The notes beneath the pieces were generated by a model. The model had not been told where the DNA came from. It did no database searches and worked only from the letters and a program-made list of their open reading frames with translations. A DNA stretch of 64,000 nucleotides from Adiantum capillus-veneris (Eukaryota; Streptophyta; Polypodiopsida; Polypodiales; Pteridaceae), in contig CM043968.1 in the NCBI GenBank assembly GCA_014529385.2, positions 2,922,001 through 2,986,000 of the forward strand, given 5' to 3'. A program made the position numbers and the translations under genes. Within the stretch, counting starts at the first letter, position 1. Every line of letters starts with the position of its first letter. This document shows, in pieces, positions 1 through 12,638 of the stretch.

Positions 1-149
1 TCCCAACCAACTCGCCCCCTTATCTTTGATACATAAGGTCCATTATCCTGTTCTTCTGAGATTTTTCAATTATCAATAGCTAAGATTTTTCCACGTCCTA
101 GGCATGCCCTTTGCTGACAACAAGGCATAAGTTTTTGATAAAAAAGGGA

Positions 150-317
150 TCATTTTATTACCTCAAGCATGTAAGATAAGGGGTTTTTTTAATACCTTTT
201 GAACGCACATTATATGAATAGTTTCTTAAGAGGGTCATTTTATTACCTTAAGTATGCAAGTTAAGGGTTTTTTTAATACCCTTTGAACGCACATTATATG
301 AATAGTTTCTTAAAAGT
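150..317. repeat. Tandem duplication, 85-bp unit
   Basis: Two head-to-tail copies of about 85 bp, 150-234 and 235-317. Both start TCATTTTATTACCT and end near ATATGAATAGTTTCTTAA. They differ at a handful of positions, so the duplication is fairly recent. No coding potential. Confidence 0.85.
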
Positions 318-499
318 GCACCCGTCGAATGCTTACACATCTTAAACACGAAACTTCTCGGATTAAGATAATCCCTCTTCTTTGCCATGCAACAATCGAT
401 TACTTCATAAATATTGATAAGAACCTAGAAGAGGAGAAGAAGAGGCTGGAGAAGAGCTTTTTGATGAGCCTAAGAACTCTCCATGGCTCATAACAAGCT

Positions 500-500
<1 letters not shown>

Positions 501-534
<34 letters not shown>

Positions 535-556
535 TGCACGTACACACACACACCCC

Positions 557-612
<56 letters not shown>
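501..612. repeat. Compound microsatellite (CA)n-(TA)n-(GA)n
   Basis: A CA run at about 501-531 and an interrupted AC run at 541-554 are followed by TA (558-576) and GA (577-611). Purely simple sequence. Confidence 0.95.
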
Positions 613-613
<1 letters not shown>

Positions 614-1593
614 TTATAAAGATGAGCTATGTGCTATTTTTGGCCAGCGTCTTGCTCAGCGAGCCTTTGCACTTGCTTTTGGCCGCCTCCTCTACTTTTT
701 GGGTCGACTCCTCTTTTCCATGCTAATGTTGAGTAATCTGCTTATCACATGCACCAAGTGTACTTATCACAAGCCCATTTTCACGTGCTGGTATTCTCGT
801 GCACTTTTCGTACTCTAAAATCGAGGTTCGGATTGAACACGATTTGATCTCAAAAATTTATGACAATTTTCTTGAATAATTTTCCACATCATAAAGGATA
901 TTTTCTGACCTTTTAATATCCTTATGTTTATTCTCCTATTAACCAGGGACTTTATGGAAATTAGATTTATTGTCTTGGGATCATTTTTAGATTGTTTTGT
1001 TCTCAAGAAAATATGTTAGAACCTTTTAATTAAAGCTTAGTGACTGGTGAATGTTCTAAGGCTTCTTTATTACTTTAGCTTTAGACTTATCATTTTTGTT
1101 TACTTCGTAATTCATTTGAGGTCAAATATGCATATTTTCTCTCTCTAGGATAGAGAGAGAGAATTATTCGTTTAGTATCCAAATTTATGTTGATCACTCC
1201 AAAATATCTTTAATGATCAAAATGGCTTTTATTATTTTTTGAATAATTAAGATTTATCAAAATCTAACTTTGATGACTTTTTTTATCCTTACATAATAGT
1301 CCTCCTTGACTATGAATATATAAAGGAAAGATATGACATATTGCAATTGGATCCACTTACTGTATTAAACAACCTTCCAAAACAGTTGCCTACTTTATTT
1401 GGTGCACGAAAGAATGTAATTGACACAAGCATGTTATTTATACTGTTAGTCATAAACCATTCCATATTAGTATTCAAAACTATTGCTTGAAAAGTAAATA
1501 ATTTTCCTAAGGGTGTAAAGCATTGTGTGCATACAAATCTCATTATACAGTCTCACAAAAATTTGACTTTCAATGGCTTCATTACGCGTGTAC

Positions 1594-1820
1594 TGTTGGA
1601 ATTAGGGTTGCAGAGAAACACACACAGCTTGGAGAAGAAGAAGGAAGCTCAAGGCACACAATAGAGAGTGTGTTACTTAGTGTGCAATGGAAAGATGGAT
1701 AGCTATAGAGTGATGGGCGTATATACAATGCACGGGGGAAAAAACCTCCTAAAGAGGGAAAAAATGCCCCGGCGGTCCTAGTCTGTTCACACACATCACT
1801 GCCACATGTATATGGTAACA
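1594..1820 (-). repeat. Copia-A 3' LTR
   Basis: 227 bp, plus-strand ends TGTTGGAATTAGG and TATATGGTAACA. Matches 6540-6765 over its full length at roughly 95% identity. Flanked on the left by TGTAC. Confidence 0.95.
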
Positions 1821-1834
1821 AATCCCCCCTGCAG
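1821..1834 (-). other. Copia-A polypurine tract
   Basis: Reads CTGCAGGGGGGATT on the minus strand, directly abutting the 3' LTR, where plus-strand DNA synthesis is primed in LTR elements. Confidence 0.85.
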
Positions 1835-1895
1835 TGATGCAGTGAACGAGAGCTGGCACATGAGTAAAGGGAAGTGCCATGCCCTGAGGACATGA

Positions 1896-4800
1896 TCAGT
1901 CCACAAAGGGGAGTAAGCCCAAAGCTTTGCGGAAAGCTTCGAGCTTCTCACGAAACAATGCCTTTGTGAAAAGATCTGCAAGGTTGTCCTGTGTTGGCAC
2001 ATAAGCCAAGTTGATCTCTCCTGCTGAGAGCCTCTCCCTGACATAGTGGTAATGCACCTCAATGTGCTTTGTGCGAGCATGAAGAACTGGGTTCCTCGCA
2101 ACTGCCAATGCACTCTGACTGTCAGTGTAGATAGTGTTGGCAGTGTCCTGTCCAACACCCAAATCAGCCATAAGGCGTCTGAGCCATACACACTCAACCA
2201 TAGCTGTGAAGACTGCCCTATACTTAGCCTCACAACTCGAAGTGGCCACAGTAGGTTGCTTCTTGCTCAACCATGATATACATGAACTGCCAAGCATGAA
2301 ACAAAAACCACTTGTGGACACTCGCGTGTCAAAACAACCAGCCCACTTTGAGTCCGAAAAAGCATGTAAGTCTGGCGGCAATGATCCCCCCTTGGGATAA
2401 AACAAGCCAAGATGTAAAGTGCCACCAAGGTAGTGGAAAATCATCTTGATAGACTGCCAATGCTTAGACCCTGGGCTATGCACAAATCTGCTGACTTGTG
2501 AGACTGCAAACTGAATATCCGGCCTCGTGTTGCATACATAAATGAGGCAGCCAACAACAGTTTGATAAAGAGTGACATTAGTAGGATCGCCAACATCATG
2601 TAGACTCAACTTCAAACCTGTTTCCATGGGAGTGGCAATAGGTTTGCAATCCTCAAGTCCAAACTTACATAGCAATGTTTCTATGTAACTTTTTTGACAC
2701 AAGGCAATACCACCATCACACTGCTTAAACTGTATACCCAAGTAATGATACAACAGCCCCAAATCTTTCATCTTGAAAGTAGCATTCAAAATCAACCTTA
2801 AATTCAGCAATATGTCTCTCATTTGGTCTAGTGATCAGCAAATCATCGACATAAAAAACCACAATGAGAAGTACATCACCCTCACGCTTTACATACAATG
2901 TGCTTTCTGTTGGACTGTTATGAAAGCCTCATTTGACGAAATGAGTGTCATCTTTCTCATACCAAGCACAAGGAGATTTCTTCAACCCATACAAAGCCTT
3001 CTTACATCTGCACACTTTGTCCTCTTGTCCTTTTATGACAAAACCACGAGGCTGCGTTACATAAACTTCCTCAAATATGTCACCATTCAAGAAAGCAATA
3101 ACAATGTCTGATTGATGTACATCCAACCAAAATGAGCTGCCAATGCACATAGAAAATGCACAGTAGTCATACGACAAGTGGGAGCAAAAGTCTCTTCATA
3201 ATCTATGCCTTTTTGCTGTGCATAACCCTTTGCAACAAGTCGAGCCTTATGGCGATTGATCTCACCATCTGGTTTGCGTTTCAACTTGTAAACCCACTTC
3301 GTACCAATGGCCTTTTTGCCAGGAGGCAAATCACATAAACTCAATGTGTCATTTTCTATAAGTGCATCGTATTCTGATTGCAAGGCAGCCATCCAATTTT
3401 TTGAATTCTGTGTTTCATCAAAAGACAGAGGCTCCTCAACATCATGTAAGCTAGACACATCCAAAGCATAACAATCTGATGCATAAGATGCATGGCAAGA
3501 GCCTGAAGGAGTACGACTAGACAAAGGTGCATCCAATTTACTCTCACGCAAAGTGTGCACCATCCATTTTGGCATACCTCTAGCCTGCTCATTTTCAGCC
3601 CTTTCCTCATCAAGTACATCATGTACATCTGCATCAGTAATAGGCTGATCTGTAACATTTTCAAAAACCCCCATAGGCTGTACATTTGGCTTCATTGGAA
3701 CTTACATTCGTATTTCCACCACCGAAAAGAGGCAACAAAGTGTCATAAATGTCCTGTGAGCTTACATGACTATCTCTAGTACATGACATCAAGGGCTGAA
3801 CAGAATTTCCCACAAACACTACACCCCGTGAAACTAGAATACATTTTGTTTGAGGATGATACAACCTGTAACCTTTGCTTTCAACACTATAACCAACAAA
3901 AACACATTTGACAGCCTTATCATCCAATTTTCTGTGCTGTGTTTGTGGCACCAAAGCATATGACAAACAACCAAAAACACGCATGTGCTCAATAGAAGTC
4001 TTTCTATCATGCCATGCTTCATATGGAGTAATAGACTGCAAAGCTTTCGTAGGACACTTGTTTAGTACATAAGTGGCACACATGATTGTCTCAAGCCAAA
4101 AAGAATGCAGCAAAGCTTGACTTTTGACCATACATCGTGCCATTTCCGTAAGTGACCTGTTTTTCCTCTCAGCAACACCATTTTGCTAAGGTGTATAAGG
4201 CACTGTACATTGGTGTTTTATCCCATGACCAGCCACAAATGCATTGAATTCATGAGACATATACTCCCCCCCTCGATCGAATGGAGGGTGCCCATAGTAC
4301 ATTTCAAGACATTTTCAGCCATAGCCAGAAATTGTTTGAAGCACATAAAAACTTCAGACTTTTCTTTAAGCGGAAATACCCATGTATGCTTGGAGTAGTC
4401 ATCAATGAAAGTCACGAAGTAAAGGTAATTGCCCAAGGATGGAGTTTGCATGGGCCCCCAAACATCACTATGCACAAGCTGCAACCTGCATGTGGCCCGA
4501 ACTGAACCATCCTTTGGAAACTTCGAATGCTGCATCTTATCCAAAGTACAACCTTCACAAACATGTTTGACTGCTGCTTCAAGAGGCGGCAAAGAAGAAA
4601 CCATATCAGATTTCTACAAACGCAGCAAACTGGCAAAATTCAGATGACCAAAACGTGCATGCCAAAGTTTTGCATGTGAAATAGCCCTTAAATCTGCAAC
4701 AACATTTGCAAAATTTTGTCCACACTTGTCAATCAAAGTGAGCTTATACAGCCCACAACAAAAAAGGCCATATGTAACAAATTCATCACCAAAACTAAGA

Positions 4801-6178
4801 TCATGAACTATACATCTGTCATCCACAAATTTGACTACAAGTCCAAGTCTAGCAAGTGCAGATATAGACAAGAGATTTTTCTTGATCCCAGGTACATAAA
4901 GTGCATCAACAAGTGTGAAGGAACTGCCATTTGCAGCAGTAAGCACAATATTTTCAACTCCCTGAACCGGATAAGAGTCATTGTTGGCACAAGTGACTGA
5001 ATTCCCACGAGGGACAGACTCAAGAGAGGTGAACAATTCACGATGTGAGGTAATGTGCTTTGTAGCACCACTATCAAAATACCACACATGTGAATATGCA
5101 GCAACTGAGAAGCATGCTTCATGGATAGCAGGATTGTAAGTGCACTCTGCGCTAAAAGCCCATTTTGCATCAACATCAGCATTACAGTCTCCTTTTACAG
5201 AAGACTCAACAGTCGCTGCATTTGTAGTGGAACCAGCATTTGCAGTGGAACCACCCTCTTTCTTCTTAGCCTCTTTGGCCTTCAACTTAGGACACCACTT
5301 GATCAAGTGATCATTAGCTTTACAATAATGGCAACGCATCTTCTTTTTGCCCTTATCACCAGAATTTCCAGACAAATTGCTGCCACCAGAAGCATTAGGA
5401 ACAGAAGTTTTGCCACTGGCAGCAGAACCATAAGAAGTGGCTGCATTGCTGTTACCACCCTTTCATTGAGAAGCAATAAAAGCCTATTCAACTGCACGCT
5501 GCCTAGTCCTGTTTTTTCTGGAAAGTGACTCTTGCAACAACAATGTGCATAATGCATCAAACTTGACAACTTCAGGATTTCCTTGGGTCATAAGTCTCCA
5601 GGTACTAGCAAAAGTCTGGTAAGAATCTGGTAAGGCATCGAGAACAATTTGCACAAGGGAACTGTCTGAAATGACTTCACCTGCAGAAATAAGTTGCTCA
5701 TTGATATCCTTGACACTAGCAAGGAAGTGTCCATATCATCTTCCTCATGCATAATCTTCGACTCCAGCTCTTTACGCAGCAAAGGAATTTTAGCCTCATT
5801 GCGGCTTGCATAAAGACCTGCTAGAATATCCCAAGCCTATTTTGCAGATTTTGCTGAACGGATGTGAGGAACAATAGTGCGCTTCACAGACAACACAATC
5901 AATGCATGAGCATGCGCATCCTCTACAGCCCAACGAGCTTGTTCTGCCGTAGGCAAAACAACTCTAATAGCAGCAATCCTTGCAGCAAGACCTACAACAT
6001 CCTCAACATCGCCTACATCCTCAGAACCCGGATGTACATCAATGCCCTGCACAATATTCCAGATGCCCTTTGACACAAGAACGTGTTGCATCATATAAGC
6101 CCACATAGGGTAATTGTCCCCATCCAACCTGTCCTCAGCAGCAAACATCTTGAAGACATCTGTGTTGTTGTCAACCAT
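1896..6178 (-). pseudogene. Copia-A gag-pol polyprotein (broken)
   Basis: Encodes the capsid, protease, integrase and reverse transcriptase of copia-A. The gag start is the ATG at 6178, followed by MVDNNTDVFKMF. Then come a zinc knuckle CHYCKANDHLIKWC near 5335-5290, protease WYFDSGATKHIT near 5085, integrase HARFGH and CEGC motifs (4670-4540), and the integrase core VHSDVWGPM near 4475. RT follows with GTKWVYKLKRKPDG (~3300) and YVDD (~2850), and RNase H with CEAKYRAVF, YTDSQSALA and HARTKHIEVHYHYVRERL (2260-2030). The reading frame changes several times (for example near 2800, 3090, 3690 and 5600) and crosses stops, so no continuous product is expected. The domain order assigns it to Ty1/copia with certainty. 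Confidence 0.93.
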
Positions 6179-6525
6179 GGTAAATACTGAACCTGATGTG
6201 AAAACTGCCTGAAAATAGGAGAAATGGAGCGAGAACAACACGTGCCATATAGCACAAACCATGGAAGACTGTAAGGCACCTGTTATGCAAAAATCGGCAC
6301 TGATAGAAATTTGCACAAAATGACGAAATTGCCTATGAAGACCTGCCTGTAGTGGAAACAGAAGCCGAAATGACCCCGAATCAGAAATCTGAGCAGACTA
6401 AGCTCTACGAGTAGTCCCAAAATATTTGTCGACCCGCGAACGCTCGCCAAACCTCACTGTAATAGGAGAAAGTGAGCAGGCATGTACTGGAGCAGTTGGC
6501 GACTAAGCTCGGGAGGATGTAGCCT

Positions 6526-6537
6526 GCTCTGATACCA
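6526..6537 (-). other. Copia-A primer binding site
   Basis: Minus strand reads TGGTATCAGAGC, complementary to the 3' end of initiator tRNA-Met, two bases inside the 5' LTR. Confidence 0.92.
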
Positions 6538-6539
6538 AT

Positions 6540-6765
6540 TGTTGGAATTAGGTTTGCAGAGAAACACACACAGCTTGGAGAAGACGAAGGAAGCTCAAGG
6601 CACACAATAGAGAGTGTGTTACTTAGTGTGCAATGGAAAGATGGATAGACCTAGAGTGATGGGCGTATATACAATGCACGGGGGAAAAACCTCCTAAAGA
6701 GGGAAAAAATGCCTCGGCGGTCCTAGTGTGCTCACACACATCACTACCACATGTATATGGTAACA
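6540..6765 (-). repeat. Copia-A 5' LTR
   Basis: 226 bp, matching the other LTR apart from about 10 substitutions and one indel. Followed by the TGTAC target duplication at 6766-6770. The element's promoter is expected here, but I did not locate a TATA box with confidence. Confidence 0.95.
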
Positions 6766-6770
6766 TGTAC

Positions 6771-8250
6771 ATCGATGTCTTGCTATTTACCCGATATGTG
6801 TATGGTTGTAATACTCAACTAAGGGGGGAGAGTCCTTTACATTAGATGGGTGACATAACAACACATAAAAGTTTCCTTTCCGGGTTTTGAAAGAAAACTT
6901 CAATTTGCTAGTAGACCCATTCTTATATCTTTTCTTGAGCTTGACTAAAAGAGACCACTACTTATAGAAAACATGAGTAACCTTCCAAATTCCTCACCAT
7001 TTAGTTGTGGTAAACTACCAAATTACTAACCATTTGGTTATGGTAAGCTACCAAATTTCATGTACTAGTGCATTTTGCTAAAAACAATTATTTATTGAGG
7101 TTAATTGCAATGTTGACAACACTATGAAATTTTTTAGACCATAACGCTATTTTTCGGAAAAATTTCAATGGATTGAAGATGACACTATATGGTTGTTTCA
7201 ACCCCACAAAGTTCATTGGAGACATAAAATTAGGTACAAAAAAGCTGCATTTTTATCATTCTATTGACCCACCATCAAAGTTAAGCTAGCCATGCCCACC
7301 AATTATGGATCTATTGATCTACCATCAAAGTTAAACTAGCACAACCACTATTTTTTTTTTTTTTGGATTCCCTAGGGAGTTTACATTCATAGGTAGCAAT
7401 TTATGGATTCCCTAGGGAGTTTACATACATAGGTAGTTATAGAACATGTCAAAAGAATAAAAAAAGCTCACACCTAAGAGAATGTTGGGCATAATATAAA
7501 GTACTAAAACAACACACTTAAAAAAAACTCACACCAGAACCCTTACAATCCCTTAGACATATTAACGAAAATTTAGAAGCCATGATTAGTTATTGATATA
7601 ATTTAGAACGTTTACATGACTATACTTTCTAACTCAAAATGATTTTGATTTTGTTTGGACGAAAAAACATAACGATCATTGTTGAGGTATTAGGTGTCCT
7701 GAAACTCAAGGAAGAATAGAGATATGGTACAAAGTCCACCTACATAGTCAAAATTTCCTTTGGATTTCATTAAGGCCACCGACCAAAAAACATCATAAAA
7801 GTGTAAATTTTCTAAAAAAAGTAGTATCGAGAAATTTTCATAAACATGCCATATCTTTTAACACGAACATTTTCTCCTCTTTAGATGCATGAAACACGTT
7901 GATAATTACTAAGGCTATTCCGTAGCAATCTAGACCTCAAAATGATGAGTTTTAAGGTGGTATAGTTGCAAAACTTTCAAAAAAAGGCAAAAAACAACCA
8001 CATTTTTAGACACATTTTAGATTGAACAATCATGCGAAAGAATAAAGTCAAAGGTGCAATCAATGGCCCAAAAGAATAACAAGTGTTTTCCTGTTCATAA
8101 GCAACGTCTCTCTATTTATAATACTAATAAACACATTTCGTTACTCAAGAGGACATAAAAGCTTCATGACATATAAGAGTATCATGATCAACCTAGTGCT
8201 AAGTTGGGGTTCCATCATCTATTTTGTATTATAAAAGGAAAAGTTTTAAA
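6771..8250. other. AT-rich intergenic DNA with short tandem duplications
   Basis: No gene seen. The only structure is a cluster of short head-to-tail duplications between 6984 and 7437, annotated separately, and a T14 run near 7351-7364. Confidence 0.5.
6984..7437. repeat. Cluster of three short tandem duplications
   Basis: Three different units duplicated next to one another. A unit of about 33 bp around ACCAAATT..CTAACCATTT..GTGGTAA lies at 6984-7057. A 50-bp unit starting CTATTGA(C/T) lies at 7261-7310 and 7311-7350. A 40-bp unit starting GGATTCCCTAGGGAGT lies at 7365-7404 and 7405-7437. Copies differ by a few bases. Confidence 0.75.
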
Positions 8251-8990
8251 ATTTAACTAAATACTTGCGCAAAGCTTTACCAGTATCAAGGAGGTATTTT
8301 TATGTGGCAAGATGATTTCTTGTTGAATTATTTCATGAATTGTGTCAAATATAGGAGGATCTTCGTTTATGGGCTCTCTAAGAGGAATTCTGTTATATGA
8401 CTTTAATAAGATAACATCAAAGGCATTATGTATTTTCCAATTGGATGGAAGCTTAAGCTTATAAGCCATATCATTAATTTTGGCTTAAATCTGAAATGGT
8501 CCATAATGAGGACAAGCTAGCTTTGTATAAAATTTTTAACGTCCGATATTCTCACATTGCTAGTCTTATCGGTACTGTGTTGTAGTCAAGTCTTTGAAAA
8601 GTTGAACAAAACCCAATCATCATAATTGAATGTGAGAGGCCGACAATGCTTATCTGCAACTAGCTTTTTGTTTGTGTTTAGAGTGACTTATAGAATTCTT
8701 AAATTTTTGAAATGCAGTCTACAAATCATGCATATACTCATCAACAACAAAGATCTTGTTATGTGTTCTCAAGATAGGAGGAACCTTAGATCTTCCTTCA
8801 ACACTTTTGAATGGAAAGTTTCCAATATATGTATGCACAATGTTATTATATGCATATTATACAAAGTGGTAGATACTTCTCCCACTAATTCTTTTAGTCT
8901 ACTTCATTGACATAGTTGACATGTATGTAAGTGTATTTCTCTTTGCCAGACCCAAACTCCTCGTTTCTCGAGTACAAAATGTCTTAGAAA
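8251..8990 (-). pseudogene. Chromovirus integrase C-terminus relic
   Basis: Minus-strand reading gives LACPHYGPFQI, then a lesion, then INDMAYKLKLPSNWKIHNAF and VILLKSY. This is the conserved integrase C-terminal pattern of Ty3/gypsy elements (Y-GPF-I followed by A-YKL-LP----IH--FHVS-LK). Further upstream are pieces resembling the AYNN-HT--G-APF segment. Stops and frameshifts are frequent. The same family reappears on the plus strand at 35885-36995 and 62340-63400. No LTR could be bounded here. Confidence 0.7.
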
Positions 8991-9925
8991 AGCTCCTCTA
9001 TTGCAATGTCATCTCACTTATTGATGCTAAATTTTTGTAGCGACCCGAGCTTTGTAGCGAAGAAAGACTCTCATAGTATGCAAGCCAATGTTCATGGAGA
9101 AGCCAGGAAATTAGTGAATCTAGTGCAAGTAATATTGGAGAATCCTTTCATCGCTAACTCTTTAATTTTGGTTGTCCTAGTATATTTCCTAACAATAAGT
9201 AGAGGTCAAGATGGGCAATCAAGCTTTTGAGAAAAAAATTGTGCAAAATGCATTCAGAGGGCCAACTTATGTTTCAATGGTACATATATAAAGGCGTGTA
9301 ATTGCTAACCTCTCCTACTCTCTATTTGACATTTGTTACTGATTGAGGGACTATTATAATAGCATCTTTTAGAATTCTAGGCAACCACACCCACCCCAGT
9401 CTCAAAAATATTTCAAGATCTTCAAATTTTTGGGTAAACCTATCAATTCTTTTAAAGAAAATATCTTGCATTTCATGCTTAATCTCTTGCAAAACACATG
9501 GTTACCAAACATGATGGAGGAGGAAGACGGTGGGAGAATTGGCCAAGGCTCACAAAGTAGCTTGAAGACATTGTTGCAACTTGATAAGTTTTACAAAATA
9601 TAAGTAGAAAATACAACATAATAAGAGCTATGTACAATGGTTACTGTGAAACCACTAGTTAGTGACCTGGCAAGTTAAGTGGCGATCACTTTGGCTAGGT
9701 AGACCAAATTGAAGAAGTCAAATTGTAGTACCACATGATAATCATGTTGTCCACTCTCTCTTATCACTCATGATAAATGTAGAGGAAAGTTCTTCTAAGT
9801 GTACCATTTGTTGAGCTTGATATCTCAACACTCCCATTCAAGCTAACACCATCTTTTATACTCCAAGCGTAGCTCAAAATCCCTTCAACTCCTCCTCCCA
9901 CAGCCTTATTGAATATGTTCACAAC
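8991..9925. other. No gene identified
   Basis: A short minus-strand open stretch at about 9500-9340 (containing IFFKRIDRFTQKFEDLEIFL) has no family match that I recognise. The rest shows no coding signal, LTR end or repeat. Confidence 0.4.
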
Positions 9926-10698
9926 CTACTCGTCTACCCTCATGTACCTAAGGTTGATGTCACCAATTAAGACCATTCCTCTTATAAAATAGTAGTGCAT
10001 CTCAAGCTTCATCCTCACATGGAACACTAAGTTGTGCACCACTTTTATTGTGCTAATGTTGTTGCATCTGATGACAGCCATCCACTGAAGCTGTACATCC
10101 AACTCTCCAAGTAGAGTCTCTAACCATGCTACCTCACATGCTACCACTGAAATACCCCATACTTGGCCTTTGTACTTGAAAAAAGTAGCAATCGGTTTCT
10201 TTTTTCTACTCCATGTGAAAGCAACACTATGCAGTGAGAACATGAACCCATTGGTAGATTGCCAATCAACTCGAATACTAGCCCAATGCGCATCTATGTA
10301 ACCATGGAGCTGCACACCCATGACAACATCATAAAAGAGTGTATAATCTAGTGTAGCACTTACATAGTGCAACATATGCCTCATTGCATCCAATCGTGGC
10401 TTCCTCAAAATTGCATAAACTCACCCTGAAGCCCAATCGTTAAACTCAAATCCAATCGTGCGAGATTGTCAAGTAGATCAAGTTACATGGTTGATTCTCA
10501 AAAATGCCCCCCTCATCAGCTTCTTGTCCTTTCAAATTTCAATCCAAGGGAATACAAAGTAGCCATATTATACTTTGCAAACATAACCAATGCATATTGC
10601 CCTTGTGATAGGTATATGCCCTCTTTAATATGCATAATTTCAATGTGTGAGATAGAGCACAGCTCTCTGAAATCCTTCATATCATACTCTTGCTTCAT
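9926..10698 (-). pseudogene. Ty1/copia RT C-terminus and RNase H relic
   Basis: The first part (10698-10516) contains YDMKDFRELCSISHIEIMHIK, a diverged form of the copia RT segment F-MKDLGEL-YFLGI. The second (10408-9926) contains MLHYVSATLDYTLFY, LHGYIDAHWAS, QSTNGFMFSL and HVRMKLEMHYYFIRG, matching the copia RNase H series (Y--GT---GL-Y; GY-DSD-A; STSG---L; KHIE--YHF-R). The catalytic DSDWA has become DAHWA. No LTRs or PBS were found, so only a fragment remains. It belongs to a copia lineage distinct from copia-A and copia-B. Confidence 0.75.
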
Positions 10699-10744
10699 GA
10701 GGCTCTTTAGATGATCAAATTTATAATGATTTTTGTAAGGACAA

Positions 10745-12006
10745 GGGCAAACCCAGGGGGGTCATGGACTCAGGCCAAGGGATGACTACTAGGTGCGGTC
10801 AGGGGGGTTCTAAAAATGGATGCCAAGGGCCTACATAATGAGAGGTAGGGCGGAGAACCCTCTATGCAGTTCCCTGGGTTCTCATATTGGTATTAGAGCT
10901 CATGGACTTTTGGGGAAACTAGGGGCGTGGTCCCTCTGATCATGCATGAATTGCATGAGCATGCAAAGATCGTGAAGACGAAGGTGGTGGGTATGGCCTC
11001 TTAGGAGAAAACAAAGGCGTCAAGGAAGACCAATCATAGGTGCACAACCACTTACCAAGGGAGGGAAAGGTATTCTACCCTCACAAAAATGCTCTCTCTC
11101 TCTCGTTGAGTTTGCAGTAGGTTGGGGACTCTTTCTTGTCATAGGTGGTTAGCTCCGAGAGCAAAACCTAGGTCAGGGTTGGCCCTTAGAGTAGAAAAAG
11201 GGGAGGGTTCCCATGCCCCCCCCCCCCCCCCCCCCCCCCTCCCCCCAAAACTCCTCACACACCCTCGGTTGAGTAAAGGAATACAATGGAATTTCAAGAC
11301 CATGCAACAACACATCCTTGGTCTCGGCTCCACTTGCAGTGTCAATGATTTACAGCCGTGTTTGGGAAGCTTCACCAAACATGGTCTAGCTCTCAAGGAG
11401 GACATATTTTGAGGCGAGTGGAGAAGCTGTCAACATTCACTATTTTTGCTCACGAATTGGGTTTCAAATCGATGACCTTCCGTCTTGTAGCCTGAAATCC
11501 TAACCACATGGTTGTGTGAACTGTTAAGAGGGGTGGTTTTTGACACTTAATATGTCTACAAGCTTGAATTTTACTTTCCAAAGGCTTTATTTTCAAACAC
11601 TATACACAGTAAAGAAACAAGGATGAAAGCCTATTATCGTTGGAGCACGATGGTGCAGCCAAAGTGTGTCGACCCTAGAAGAGGGCACAAGCAGTGATGT
11701 GTATGCTGACAGATGCAAGGCAAAGTGATGGAGCAATGAGAAAGGTCAAGAGCAGGTAGGTGGTAGCAAATATGTATGCTATATGTGGTTTTTAGGGCTA
11801 GAATGCTCTGCTATGATGCATGTTTAGAGGTGCATGTTTGAAGTGTTGAAAGTGCAAAACTGGAAGTGCCATAGGTGGCCCTTAGTATGCTCTACGACCT
11901 GGTCCAGAGGACTCATCAAATGGAGCCACGATGTGAGGATATTAAAGTTTAAAGCTAGAGGTGTTTTTAGATTCTCGATGGGCAGGGCAAGTGATGACAG
12001 GTGGTT
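10745..12006. other. Unassigned DNA with a possible PBS and a poly-C tract
   Basis: Relatively G-rich. A Met-type PBS-like string TGGTATTAGAGC lies at 10888-10899 on the plus strand, one mismatch from consensus, so an LTR could end just before it. No paired LTR is visible, so this is tentative. The stretch 11640-12006 directly abuts the giant gypsy element and would be part of its insertion site. Confidence 0.35.
11216..11246. repeat. Poly-C tract
   Basis: A run of 24 C, one T, then 6 C. Long enough to favour G-quadruplex or i-motif structure and to be unstable in replication and sequencing. Confidence 0.9.
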
Positions 12007-12593
12007 TGTTGGCGGATACTCCATGATGGACGTCAGCACAACGAGAACTCACCTAACAAGAATTGTCAGCTAAGGACTCGTGGAAGCAAGCATAGGGTGT
12101 CAACCTACACTTGACCGACTATTGACTACTTCCTACAGAGGTCTCTACCCAATGTCTAAGTTACAGCCTACTATTGTGCACAGGAGAAGATTTCCTACAA
12201 CGCTTCCATGAGCCAAATACCCATCAGACGTTCTCGAAATGCTACAAAACTTGAGGGATATTCTATTGACACTAATAGGCAACTCTCCCTAAGGTCCGTG
12301 ACCCAAAACCCTACCCAAAAACACCCAGTGCAGAATCACATAGGATGTTTGACAGGTTTTTGCAGGTCGTCGTTTTTGAAAACTAAGGTGCCTAATGTGT
12401 AGCTCTCCTCAATACAAATGCGTGGATATGATGAAATGCGAAAACAGACACCATTTACTGCTCGTGATTCAATCTAGCGAAGCCGGGCTGTACACGCAAA
12501 ATGTAGGTGTTGGCACGTAGCTCTCTCTAGGGGCAACATGCTACACTTCTCCGCACCTGATTCCGACCACCAGTGTGCACATAGCGTCAAGAT

Positions 12594-12638
<45 letters not shown>

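Larger units (their letters stand above)
1..1588. other. Unassigned left flank
   Basis: AT-rich DNA with no reading frame I can assign to a protein family. The longest open stretch, around 483-818, is mostly translated microsatellite. It contains a tandem duplication at 150-317 and a compound microsatellite at 501-612. Otherwise I see nothing identifiable up to the target duplication of copia-A. Confidence 0.5.
1594..6765 (-). mobile_element. Copia-A: complete, decayed Ty1/copia LTR retrotransposon
   Basis: Full 5172-bp element on the minus strand. Seen directly: two LTRs of about 227 bp (1594-1820 and 6540-6765) starting TG and ending CA, a perfect 5-bp target duplication TGTAC (1589-1593 and 6766-6770), an initiator-Met PBS inside the right LTR, and a PPT inside the left one. 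Gene order in the element sense is gag, protease, integrase, RT, RNase H, which defines Ty1/copia. The LTRs differ by about 10 substitutions and 1 indel, so the insertion is moderately old. The coding region is broken by frameshifts and stops. Two other partial copies of this family lie at 41184-42447 and 57231-58331. Confidence 0.95.

Noticed and set aside
483-818. Open frame rich in HTHT and RERE
   Set aside because: It is translated CA/GA microsatellite with no conserved downstream domain.
10888-10899. Met-type PBS as proof of a further LTR element
   Set aside because: One mismatch and no paired LTR, gag or pol nearby; kept only as a tentative note.
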